A stretch of 64,000 bases of DNA from the NCBI RefSeq assembly GCF_021134715.1, contig NC_060026.1, positions 9,415,001-9,479,000 of the forward strand. Reading direction: 5' to 3'. Of the stretch, positions 10,608-21,852 are shown in pieces. Every line of letters begins with the position of its first letter. Position 1 is the first letter of the stretch. The notes under the pieces were generated by a model. The model made no database searches. It saw only the letters and a program-made list of their open reading frames with translations, and was not told the origin of the DNA. Source of the DNA: Daphnia pulex (Eukaryota; Arthropoda; Branchiopoda; Diplostraca; Daphniidae). The position numbers were made by a program, and so were the translations under genes.

Positions 10608-12877
10608 TCACAACTTTTTGAAAACATTGGCCATGACTATATGAACATCGCATCCAAGACAAGTTACTGAGGCGTTTCCGGTTTTTAAATCGATCTTCAA
10701 CCCAAGAATGTCAAGGAGAGTCTGGCAACTGGGACATGAATCAACCACTTCTTCAGTAGTGACCGACTGTTCAGCTGGCTTAGGTGAAGAAGTTGAAGAA
10801 TTTCCCGGGGAATCAACGTTGGCAACTTCTTCCTTGACGGATTCGCCCAATATCTGCAATGAACATGACTCGACACTTTGTACAACATTTTCAGCGGTAA
10901 GAGATAAAGTTACATGTTGTGATTTATCTTCCACAATTACGGGTGATTGAGGTACATCTACGTTTTCAGCATTATTAGAAGTAAGTACTTCAGATGAAGC
11001 AGACTGAATCGGTTTTGACAATAACAACTCTGAGGCGTCGAGCATTGAATTCAGTGATCCCAATGCTTCCAGTATGTCCGCTTCTACTTGACGGTCTATT
11101 ACTGGGCGAGGAATGAGAGGGGGTATTACATTAGTCCGTAAACTAGGAATCTCGGCTTCAGTGCTTTTATGAGAGCTGGTTCCGTGATCACATTTAGGCG
11201 AAGAAGGCGAACACGATGTAGAATCAGCGTTCCAAGGCTCTTTATCCATCAGCTCTCCAGTTCTATTTGTCGCTGATTTTCCATCAAGGTCCACTACTGA
11301 CTTGGTAACAGTATGATTCTCTTGAACTCCTCTGGCTCCGTCTGGGCAAGGTACTGGTGACTGTATAGACGCTCGATCATCCGGTGAACTGGACGGATGT
11401 GGAGCGGCGCACGTGGAGATCACGTCCCGACTGAAGCGCCTCATAAGGTTTCCTTCAAAAGAGACAGGGGAATGGGAAACATTGGCTTCCGTCCTTGAAT
11501 AGGGTATAAATGTCGCACCAGTATTTTCCTTCAATTGTGCAGCCAGCTGATCAATCGATACATCTTCAGTAGGACTAGGAATTCTGGGGTTTGACGCTCT
11601 GCTATCAGAGAGTTGATTACCAGGGTAATTTGATGGTACAAGGTCTATTGGAATCAGCTTCCAGGGAATCCGCTTTTCGACCAAGTTGGGTTTCGGGCGA
11701 TCGCAGTAGATGGGTGCCCATTTCGTGTTTAGGTTCCTTGATTCTTTCTTGTCCGACTCTAGCCTGGCGGATGGGATTTTTCTACGGGGATCGGTTGCTG
11801 GAACGGAGGTTTCCATAGGAATAACAGCCATTCCTTTTTGAATCTCGGACGTAGAAGGCGATTCATTTGATATTTTCGACGAAACAAGAATTGAGCTATC
11901 CGGACTTGTAATAATTGACTGATCATGATCTGTTCCCAAATTAGAAGAAATCATTGGCATTTTTACTTTACCTATATGTATAATACATACATTTAAAAAT
12001 ATGTATATATTAACTTATTGAAATCTACTTAAAAAATATTAATAATAATTTTAAAAAATATTACTCGATCCGGAATTATCACCACCCAACGCACTTATGT
12101 CTTTTTCTAGTACGGGAACAGGAGCGGGATCATCCAAAACCACAGAACACACATATGATCGTGCCCTGGACCCTGGACTGGGATCTTTTCCTCTGGATTC
12201 TGCATAAGAAATAAGTATAATTGTGGTAAAATTACACATCATTATTGGTTAGATTAAACCTTCTGCAGCAACAAGATCTGGATTTTGGCAAGCAAATGAT
12301 CTATCTGATCTTGTATCAGTAGAAGATGAATGTCGTCGACGATCAGAATACTCATGTTCATCTAAACAAACAAACACCATTCAGTTTTGACAACCATTTA
12401 AGTAATTAGAATTTTTGTCCAAGTATTACATGCAGTTTTGTCATGGGATGACATGTGTTTAACTCGTTTTGCTGACCAATGATGACCAGATTCTGTAAGG
12501 TGCTTTTTTAGTTCATTGTGAGTATCAAACTCATGGAAACAGACTTTGCAAAAAATGCCATGATGTTTTCGTTTCCTGTTTGGAAATGTTTCTTCATCTT
12601 CAGGTACGTTTAATCTCGAAAGGGGTCTTAAATGCTGTGCAGCGTGCAAATGAGCATATAACTCTCTATTGCTTTGATAAGTATTCAAACACACTCTGCA
12701 TTCAAAAGTTGATTGAGCAGATGTCCTATGAGAATTTGGTGATTCTGAGTTTGACTTAGAAGATCTTGCATAGTTGCCATCAAATGATTCCCTAGGGGAA
12801 GATTCATCACAATAGTTTGGCTGGTATTTACTATAGTGGTTACTAGGTCCTCTATTTCTTCTCTTGTATGAATCCAT
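10608..12877 (-). CDS. C2H2 zinc-finger protein with C-terminal CxxC/CxxC motif
   Basis: Four exons join in phase: 12877-12430, 12361-12260, 12199-12065 and 11971-10608, giving about 680 residues. The N-terminal exon carries two U1-like C2H2 fingers, FECRVCLNTYQSNRELYAHL...H and IFCKVCFHEFDTHNELKKHL...H, in an Arg/Ser-rich setting (MDSYKRRNRGPSNHY). A long Ser/Pro/Asp-rich, probably disordered middle follows. The C-terminus has CPSC...IDLKTGNASVTCLGCDVHIVMANVFKKL, matching the tail of the gene at 7680. U1-type fingers often bind RNA or act in RNA processing, but the role here is unknown. Start chosen at the first ATG of the finger exon. The gene looks intact. Confidence 0.8.
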
Positions 12878-14982
12878 TGAAAAATACCTGCAAAACCCAC
12901 CTTGATCTTTTCATCTAAAAAAATTTAGGTAATTTATATCTTTGACCTAGGTTATTGAAAGCCTTTAAATTAGTGTGCCATGTTCTTTGGTTACCTTGTT
13001 GTTAGTTTAGAAAGGCATGCACATTGTTGATACCGAGACCGCGCTTTTCAGTTAAAAAAAAAGGCGTCAGTTGACGTGAAAATGAAATATTTAGCAACTA
13101 ACCAAAGATGTGTCTGTTTTATTAAGAATTATAAGGTAACCTTCTTTTTAGTAACTGAGTACTGACGAAGAGAACGAGAAAAACTAATTATGCTGACTCG
13201 AAAAACAATTACATGTAATGTCTGTTTGCAGCGCTGCCATATTGTAATCTTTGTAGGGTCGGTGAAGTCGTCAGGGCAGGGAGGCAGAGTTGCAGAGAGT
13301 CCAGACTCCAGAGACTTTTTAAAAATAAATCCAACAAAGTTCTGAAACCACGCGACTATCAAGTATGTTCAAAAGTGGGGAAAATCTTAAATATGTATTT
13401 AAAAAAACCATAAAGTTCTACTAGGTTATGCAGGTTATTCCAGAGCCACAGAAATGGATTGAATAGAATGCCAAGTATTTTTAGCTTTTTTAATATTTTC
13501 GTTATCAGCAGGCCGTAGCGAACACACGTAAGGACCATAGTCTGGAACGATAAAAAGTTAAAAACAAAGGAAAGAAGGGGAGAGTAGTGGAAATTGAAAT
13601 CCTTGAAATCCAAAAGTAAAAGGGAAAATAGAAGTAGAAAAAAAAAACATAAAATTTCGCGCCCTACCCATTAGTTCTCCCGTATTTTTTTACTTGTTCC
13701 TTGAATAGAAAAAGATATTATTCAAATCAAACTTTCTGAGTGTTCATTATTTTTCAGTTTTTCACGTAATACTAAAACCAAATAAAATTTTAGTGAGTCG
13801 AAACTACTTTTTGAAAAACCATGTTTTTACTGGCGCGTAATACGAATCCTTGGTTTATGAGATGAGCGGAGGCAGGGTCGGGCTATGCTTTAATGTTAGT
13901 CATAATTTGAAATTCGATAAGATTTTGTTATTATGCGTCTAGAGTTTCGCACAACTTCGGACTTCCACTTGAAAAGATCGCCCGTAACCAAAACCGAACC
14001 ATACTTATTTGGTTATTTACAAAGCATGGGAAAAGAGAGCTTGAAAAAACATATTTATAGCAAAAATCCCACACGTCTACAGATTTTTTAAACAAACTCT
14101 TGTAATCTTTTTCGTTAAAGAGATACAGGAAAATCCCTCTCCTTGCTTACTTAACCTTGCTTACCTTAAAGCTTAAAGGGAGGAGAATGAATACGATAAA
14201 AATCGCCTTACTAACCTTGAGAAAAACAAGTTTTATTTTTTTAAATTTTTTTTGTGATTTTGTTTTCGTTGTGTGATGGGGGGTGAGGACATCAAAAATA
14301 TTCGGGTGCGAGATCCGCCTAGAGATTTTAGTTTGTTATTCGTTATTCCTTGTTCCAATCATCGTTCACCATCACTTCATCAGATTCATTCAGTTTTCGT
14401 TGTTGTTGTTGTGTGATAGTGTGAATTGATAATAATTTGTTAGTTATGTCATGACTGAGTTCACTTAAATAATTGGAAAGTATCAGATACAGATTCCTTT
14501 CACACGCATTTGAATTTTATTTGTAAGATAATGCAGCTGCGGTTATTTTGTGTGTAAGGAATGCACTTGTGATAGTACACCCGACTCCATTAATATAGCA
14601 CTTTGTTAATTATCTTGGCTCTTAAAAAAACAACGATAACGTATAGAGGGATGGGGTAGAAAAATTTTAATCTTGTTTTTTTTACCATCGCTTCAAGTGA
14701 CAAGTTACATTTCAAATAACTGTTTACTTCGTTTTTTTACAACATGTTTCAAAGTCCGACATGTATGGAGTCGGGTACCGGTTGGCTATGTATTGTTATA
14801 CGAAGGGCTCCACAATATAATAATAATATATTCACGTTGATAAATAACAACGTGTAATATGAAGATCGAAATTTAGTGTTTTACTGCTTTGTAGGATTTT
14901 TGCGCTGATTTATTGTGGATCAGGTGGTTTGATTTATTCTGTCAAACTTGTGTTATTCAGTTTTCTTACTGGTTTTGATATA
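12878..14982. other. AT-rich intergenic region, nothing identified
   Basis: Two kilobases with no open frame of note, no repeat and no conserved RNA that I recognise. It probably holds the promoter of the minus-strand zinc-finger gene at its left edge. A (TTG)n run lies near 14398-14410. Confidence 0.4.
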
Positions 14983-15054
14983 GGGGGTATAGCTCAGTGG
15001 TAGAGCATTCGACTGCAGATCGAGAGGTCCCCGGTTCAAACCCGGGTGCCCCCT
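14983..15054 (+). tRNA. tRNA-Cys (anticodon GCA)
   Basis: The 72-nt cloverleaf can be folded by eye. The acceptor arm GGGGGTA pairs with TGCCCCC (one U-G), the D-arm is GCTC...GAGC, the anticodon loop is CTGCAGA with GCA, and the T-arm CCCGG/CCGGG encloses TTCAAAC. The B box GGTTCAAACC and the D-loop AGTGGTAGA are canonical. The discriminator is T, as expected for cysteine tRNAs. There is no intron. It stands alone between two minus-strand protein genes. Confidence 0.96.
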
Positions 15055-15058
15055 CTGC

Positions 15059-15064
15059 TTTTTT
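15059..15064 (+). terminator. RNA polymerase III terminator of the tRNA-Cys gene
   Basis: A run of six T residues begins four bases after the mature tRNA end, the standard pol III stop. Confidence 0.85.
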
Positions 15065-15730
15065 GTAATGTTATAAAAATAATTGTTTTTTTTTATTGAT
15101 TTCAGTGATTCTCAACAATAAAGTATGAATCAATTTAGTTACAGTTTCAATTTCATTTTGATTGTTAGGTATGATTTGCAGTCAGATAACGACTGTCGAG
15201 CTGGTGTCCTTAGTGCTTGTATGGCAGTCTGCTGTGTAATCTAAGCTGAATGTAAGATTAATCTTATACTTACACTTACAACGGGATTCGGGATAATTGG
15301 GTTATGGAAATGCCATCCCCAAAGGATATGACCGAATAGTAGGACAACTTGCAATAGAAATGTGATAATGGGTGATTATTGGGGTGAGTTTTGTGGACTG
15401 TGTCTTGAAAGCGTCATCCGAGCGTCAATCCTGCCTCGGCTTTAAGGAATGCGCGGGAATGCGTAAACGGATCGATAGATGCGGATGCGATACGCCTTTA
15501 TTTAATATACGTTAGATTTACGTATATCTACATATATAATTGTATACATAATTTTTCGGTTCGAGGAAATAAATTGAAAATATATATTTGTCTGCCAAAT
15601 TAAATTTTGTATTTCAAGAAAACTGTGGAAACTGTTGTCTAAATATAGTTTAGGCCACGTTCTGTTCCCACTATATATTTTCCCAAACACCTTAAACATT
15701 TCAAGGTAATGAAACCAAAAATACAGTTAG

Positions 15731-17509
15731 CTACACTGTGTTGCTTTTAATCCAGTCCATGAAAGAGGTGGTTCTCATGTATATTCCTGGGTAATTGAAA
15801 TCCATACAGCCTTTCCCCCAGCTCATAATACCTACTTGACGGCCCTCGACAATGACTGGTCCTCCGTTGCTGTCGTCCTATAATGAAAAATAATGTTGTT
15901 TTTGTTAATTTTTTTCAAATCAACAATCCCTCTCCCAAACCCCTCAGCATGTCCGGCCCTCCGGCCACTTTAAAAAGTAATTACTGTAAAGTACGGAAAC
16001 AACACTTACGTTACAAGTAATTCCCTCTTGAGAACCGGCAGAGGCGCACAAAGAATTGTCGTAAATCTTAAACTGGTACTTTGAACTGCACTCTGAATTG
16101 GAGATGATGGATACTGGGGCTTGCAGTAGAATTTTGTGAGTTGTACTGGCTTCAAAGGGAAATTGCAATTAGAAATTAGAAAAGATAAGAAAACATTTAG
16201 AAGAAAAACAACCTGATTTGGCTGCTCCCCAACGAAGGATTGTACCATGTTTCCCAACGTAATCATCCGTTGTGCCATCCGCAGGAAGACTCAATGGATA
16301 CAGCGTCGTGACATTCGTTTCCAAAGTCAACACAGCAATATTGTTGGCCTATTTTGGTGGGGACGGACAAGACAAATTAACTTTGTTGAACCGCACACAA
16401 ATTATAATTAACAGATAATTTTAAAATGTTGCTCACTTTCGTCTTTCTGTCGTAGAGTTCGTGAAATTTAATGTGGCGTACATTGCTGATGATTGCGCCA
16501 GGGTTGTATGTTTTCAAGGCAACCGTGTTCAAATAAATCCTAAGCTTTGCTAGATCGTTGGATTTCTCCGCTCCATGCAAACTGTGCAACATCAAATTAT
16601 TCCAGTTATTAACGGCGTTAACTAACCACTGTGTCTAGTCATGTTTAACAGACTATAGTAATTAACATTATTTTATATCGCTGAACAAAAAGAAATATTA
16701 GCCTACTATAGTAAAAACTGAATATTATTATTTTATGTGAAAATTTTCTCTTTTAGTGGATCAACAGGCTAGATATTTTGTGTTTATTTCAATTTGACCC
16801 ACAAAATACTTACAAAGACACACAATCGGCTCCAGTCAATACGTGGTTGGTGCTGATAAGAGTAGCACCGCAAATGTGGCGTCCATCAAACAAAATGGCA
16901 CCCTAAATAAACAGCTTCTTCATTAACTTCAATACATACTACTTTTTTTAAAAAGTACGCACCGGTAGGTCTTTATTAATGTGAAATTTTAAAAAATGAA
17001 AAAATACTTGCCACATTTGGGAAGGCACCACGACGAGCAGGTGTCCCAACCAATGATTCGTTCGTATCGTCGTCATCAGCTGAACGCTTTTTCGCTGTTC
17101 AAAATAAAATACGCAACCCATTTTACGGTTCAGTGCGATTTTTACATAATTGCACGTATTCATTAAAACTATTAGAATTGCATCTAGTTCAAGGGATTCG
17201 ATTAGCAATTGAGTGCGCATTTCGTCACTCGGCTGTGTGTCCCCAACCCAATAAAAAAAAATCAACAATACGGGTTTTAAAAATTCCGGCTTACAAAGTA
17301 AACTCGGAGAATGTTTAACCCAGCACTGGCATATATTTGCATATTATACAGTACCTTCCGCAGATGGCCATGAATTGGCAACGACGGCAAGCAACCCAAT
17401 CACCTGTTTATTTTGAAATGCTGTTAGTATTAGAGCTTTCTGTTATTCAATTGAAAGAATGTATCAATTACTATGGGATTAATTAACTTACGAAGATATT
17501 AGTTTGCAT
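15731..17509 (-). CDS. Secreted trypsin-fold serine protease homologue, catalytic triad lost
   Basis: Eight exons: 17509-17492, 17403-17355, 17094-17012, 16902-16814, 16581-16437, 16348-16213, about 16153-16010 and 15877-15731; one intron uses a GC donor (17011). The start MQTNIF-VIGLLAVVANSWPSA is a signal peptide. A short acidic pro-segment (KRSADDDD) leads to ESLVGTPARRGAFPNVGA, where an active protease has R/IVGG. The histidine site reads VLTGADC instead of LTAAHC (H57 to D), the aspartate site reads NNIAVLTL instead of NDIAL (D102 to N), and the serine site reads CNDDSNGGP instead of CxGDSGGP (serine kept, loop altered). It therefore should not cleave peptides. Such homologues act in arthropod immunity and melanisation as cofactors; that role is inferred. 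About 270 residues, otherwise complete. Confidence 0.85.
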
Positions 17510-19634
17510 TCTGTGACTATATGCAACGGACTAGATCTAAGAACGTCTAAATAGCAGAGCACTTTTCAGTGTATTGGTTTAACAGTGGCGATACGAGAAA
17601 GATGCGTTCGTCCCTCGGTCTGACGTGTTCACAGAAGCGGCTAATGTCCACACAGATTTTTTGGGGCGAAATAAGGGCACTTGGGATTGCCCAGAATTCG
17701 ATTATGGGCCATCGATATACGCAGTTCTGCAAATCCAGGTGGTAATGAATCAACAATGGACAGGATCTGGTCATGCAGACATACTTGCGACCGATCACAT
17801 ATTCCCATTAGTGGTTTTTCCGTGGATATGTGTTTAATCAATATGTGCGGCAGTGGCGCAAGAACATTGGGTATTTGGATTAATCGAAAATCAATATCAA
17901 TATCGAACAGGACCATTTAGCCTACTTAAATTACCCAACACATTTGCGCCTAAAATAAAAGTGTTAGAGTTAAAAAAAATCCGTTTGAGAAAAAAATTGT
18001 TTAACTATATAAAATTTAAGTTACTGTATGTTACCTTTTAAATTTCAAAAAATGTACGAAGAAATATGCTGCAATTTCGGTTTATTTTAACTGATTTTAA
18101 CCACAGTAGCAGCATAGTCATATTCAAAACCTTGTCCGAAATTCGCATTTTCGCATTTCTATAGTGAGCTATTTCTTGTAAGAATGAGAATCAGCTTTCT
18201 CCTTGTTACATGGACCCTTTTGCAAAAAAAACAAAAAACAAAAAAACAAAAAACATTTAATTATACATGCACTTCTTTTTTTGCGATTGCAACTGATTCG
18301 CCGCTTGCTTGTGGGGCGCAGCCTGCCCGGATCTATTATGTGCCACAAGGAAAATCTTGTGTTTTCTGAACACATTCATCATTATAATTTTTTTATAGGT
18401 ATATAGGGAAAAGAAAGTTAATTTTGTGTGTATACATGGTGGTTCCCCGTGGCAAAAAAAAAAAAGAAAAACGTTGTCCGATACTTTCTCACAGGCTCAT
18501 ACGCGAATCGAACAATACCGGTTGTACACTGGCTTTGTTTCTTTGTAAACAGCTACGAATCAGCCATCAACAGAACATTCGGTTTCTCCTGCATTAATTT
18601 GCAATTTTTTTAAGGACTGAAGAGTCACCCATCCAGTAATCCTCCCTTTTCCTTTTCCTTGTGTTGATGTTCTGTTACCGGTTTGAAAAGAAAGTGTTGA
18701 AGCGGGTGAGAGTAAAACATCTCAAAATCCTGTTCAACCGGTGAAAATATTTTCTGTCCCAATTGCTCGCAATGGATTTCCATTTTGGCTTAATAATTTC
18801 CATACAATTACAAAAAATCGAGCCAAATATGAAACGATAAAAAGGAAAGACTTATTTCATGAAAGTATGAAAAAATCTGCTTTCTTTTCACCCAAAACGC
18901 TTAACAATACTTTCATTTGTCCGTTCGGTCAAACTCAAATAGAGAGATCCACCACAAAAACCTTGTGCGAAACAAAATGGTCGTCCTTGAAACGAACAGT
19001 ATACACGCGCGAATGTTGTGTGTACATTGTAAATTCTTTGGCTGTGAGTTGAGAGTATCGAACACAAGCATTAAAATAAACAAGCCCGAAAAGGGAAGAT
19101 TCCGAACTTGGCCTTCACAACTCGGCCGGCTCGGCTCTCAATATTACGTACTATATTTGCAGAGTCATCGCGAGGTGACTAAAAAAACCAAATTATGGGT
19201 TCTCGGTTTTGTTTGTTTCTCTCGTATCATCGTGGTGAGGGTTAAAATGTAGGACAAAAGTACGTAACTTGCTCGTGTTGCAATCCGCATCACCTTGAAT
19301 CCACCCGCCCAGCAGTCAAAATGACAATCTATAGCTTCTGGTATAGAACCGAGAATGCTTGTACAAATAGTTATAAAATGTTCTAAAATAAACTATAAAA
19401 ACCTGCCCCCCTCAACCTAAATTTCATCACCAACAATCAAAACAAATCAATTCGTTGTCAAAAATAGCTGGAAAAAAAACTGGAATAAGAGAAAATCGCG
19501 CGTTCGCGAAATCAGTTGCTTTTACAAGACCTTGTCCTGCTTCCATTATTCTATTCTTGTTGTTACATGCGGGATAAGAATGCATTACTATTTTAACGAA
19601 ATGGTAAAAAAAAAATTATTTTGGGTACGTGAAC
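17510..19634. other. Intergenic, nothing identified
   Basis: Upstream of the protease homologue. It contains an A-rich (CAAAAAA)n stretch near 18222-18258 and several overlapping short open frames without recognisable similarity. No promoter element or RNA gene is supported. Confidence 0.35.
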
Positions 19635-20019
19635 CCTTACGGAAAAATCTCATTAAAACTCATAAAGAAATACATGAGAATAACCTTAATTCTCATTCAT
19701 TTTGTCGTGATATTTTGGTGAGATTAACAGCAAAATATCATTTATTTGATGACTTTTGATGAGAATTTGGGACATTTTCAAGTTTAAAATCAGCCGTTAA
19801 TCATTAATTTCATGTGAACAAAGTGAGAATTATGTTATTTGTCATCTAAATATAAATGATTAGTCGCGTAAATATAATGATTTCTGACTGAGGGTTTACT
19901 GTAATCTCGCTTAATTTCTCTTTTTCCACAAAAATGTTAATGATTTTCTCACTAAAATTTGAATGAGAATTTGAGCGCTTTTTAATGAGATTTTAATTAT
20001 ATAAATTGAAAAAAGAATT

Positions 20020-20085
20020 GCTCTGACCAGGAATCGAACCTCGACTTCCAGGGTGGCTTGCCAATCTGCTAACCACTACACCACC
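20020..20085 (-). tRNA. tRNA-like segment (pseudo-tRNA) inside the 2.2-kb element
   Basis: The minus strand reads GGTGGTGTAGTGGTTAGCA (A-box-like) and, 30 bases on, a perfect B box GGTTCGATTCC. Acceptor and anticodon stems do not pair well, so this is a decayed tRNA or a tRNA-derived SINE head rather than a working tRNA. Confidence 0.55.
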
Positions 20086-20125
20086 AATTGATGTTATAAT
20101 TGAAGCTTTTTAACGTAGAAATTAA

Positions 20126-20412
20126 TAAATTGGTTAGTTTAGTGATATAACAACAGGGTTATGGGACTTAGAATAATTTACACAAAAAACACATACCAGA
20201 GTCAAACAGAAATTGCACTAAAATTTACTTAGCGCGTGAAAAAACTTAGTAAAAATTTCTATGATGCGTTTTGACATACCATATAATCAATTGGTTAGTT
20301 TAGTTAGATAAAAGCCAGATTTCGGGACTTAGAATAATTCACACACAAAAAAACACACCAGAGTAAAATAGAACTTTCACTCTAATTTACTTAGCGCGTT
20401 AAAAAAAATAGT
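20126..20412. repeat. Two diverged copies of a ~125-bp unit, start-to-start 161 bp
   Basis: Both units begin with TTGGTTAGTTTAGT (20130 and 20291). Both continue with GGGACTTAGAATAATT, a (CA/AC)-rich stretch, ACCAGAGTNAAA and TTTACTTAGCGCGT. They lie inside the 2.2-kb inverted-repeat element. Confidence 0.75.
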
Positions 20413-20843
20413 TATCCCAGCCTATCTTGTGATTATAAAAACATCGTGTAATTTTTGTGAGAATTAGATAGCTACCATATATTTACGAAAGGTATAAAAT
20501 AAAAAATGTAAAAGTTCAAAAAGAATTTAAAGTCAGAATATTTCATTCCAGGTAGGCCTATATACTTATTTGCTGATTTTAACTGATATTTTTAGGATTG
20601 TATTAAAAGAATACAAGAAAATATTTTGATGTCATATATGTAGAAATTTTCCGTGATTTTTCACACATCATTACAAAACATAAGAAAATATTGACGATTA
20701 AATAGTTATAATTTCACATCTGATCTGTTGAATTGTAGCTGATTATTACTGACTTTTTGTTATGAATTTGAAGATTTTAAAGCCCAAAATTGGGTAAAAA
20801 TAATACCAAAGAATCTTTTGATTCCTTAGTGGGAACTGATTTT

Positions 20844-21620
20844 CACATGATTTTAATGAAAAATCTCACTATAAAGCATTAGAGAAATGATTGATAAAAA
20901 GCTCTTAATAAATGATAATATGCAAAATAATTATAATTAAATATCATGATCTCACACCTAAATCTACCTGATTTCTGATAGACATTTAAAAATAAATTTC
21001 GTGATTTTTAAGCCAAAAAACTGTATAAAAGAAAACCAAAAAAATCTTATAATGTCATAGGTAAAATTGATTTTCACATGATTTTATACAAGTATCTCAA
21101 CACAAAACATCAATAGAAATTAATGATTAATAACTCAGAATATATGATAAAATATTGATTTATTATAAGAATATATCATGATATTCCCGCTTAATAATCA
21201 CTGTTTTTTTGCAGATTTTTCATGCGAAAAAACTGTGGAAAAATCATGAGATTTTATTGATTTTCACATGAATTTATACAAGTATCTCATTACAAAATAC
21301 CAATAGAAATTAATGATTAAAAACTCAGAATTTATGACAAATTACTTATTGATTTTAAGAAAATATCATGATATTCCTGCTTAATAATCACTGATTTTTT
21401 GCAGATCTTTTATGCGAAAAAAACTGCGGGAAAATCATGACATTTTATTGATTTCCACATGATTTTATACAAGTATCTCATTACAAAATACCAATAGAAA
21501 TTAATGATTAAAAACTGAGAATACATGATATATTACTGATTTATTTTAAGAAAATATCATGATATTTATGGTTATTTATCACCAGTTTCTTGCATATTTC
21601 TCATGCGAAAAGTCTGTGGT
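20844..21620. repeat. Diverged tandem repeat, period about 190 bp, four units
   Basis: The anchor CACATGATTTTA recurs at 20844, 21075, 21265 (one change) and 21456 (spacing 231, 190, 191). Each is followed by ACAAGTATCTCA, AATAGAAATTAATGATTAA, ATATCATGATATT and TTTTGCAGATTTTTCATGCG, in the same order. The first unit is most diverged. It forms the right half of the 2.2-kb element. Confidence 0.75.
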
Positions 21621-21852
21621 AAAATCATGAAATTTATATGATTTCTTTCTGATTTCTTACTACGGATTGGGTTATATCTCATATAAAATGAGACAAAAAT
21701 ATTTTAAACACTTTTAATGATAAATATGAGGGTGAAAATTCTCATCAATTTAATGAGAAATATATGAGATCATCAAAAATGATTAAAAAATCATTGATGT
21801 CATTAATAAACATATGATTTCTCATATAGTTTGATGAGATTTTTCCGTAAGG

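Larger units (their letters stand above)
19635..21852. mobile_element. 2.2-kb DNA element with terminal inverted repeats, non-coding
   Basis: The left end reads CCTTACGGAAAAATCTCAT and the right end is its inverted complement ATGAGATTTTTCCGTAAGG. Both are flanked by a direct GAAC (19631-19634 and 21853-21856), a candidate 4-bp target duplication. The interior is AT-rich, filled with CTCAT/ATGAG and TGATT motifs, and holds two families of internal repeats plus a tRNA-like segment, with no transposase. It is best described as a non-autonomous cut-and-paste element; the superfamily is not clear to me. Confidence 0.75.

Noticed and set aside
17641-17920. Overlapping open frames of 79-91 residues on both strands
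   Set aside because: Mutually overlapping, without motif, splice partner or consistent codon bias; probably non-coding.
18428-19252. Several 60-110-residue plus-strand frames
   Set aside because: No similarity, no exon chain, and rich in residues from AT-rich random sequence.
19635-21852. Considered as a helitron or SINE on account of the tRNA-like part
   Set aside because: Clear terminal inverted repeats and a flanking direct repeat fit a cut-and-paste element; the tRNA-like piece is internal.
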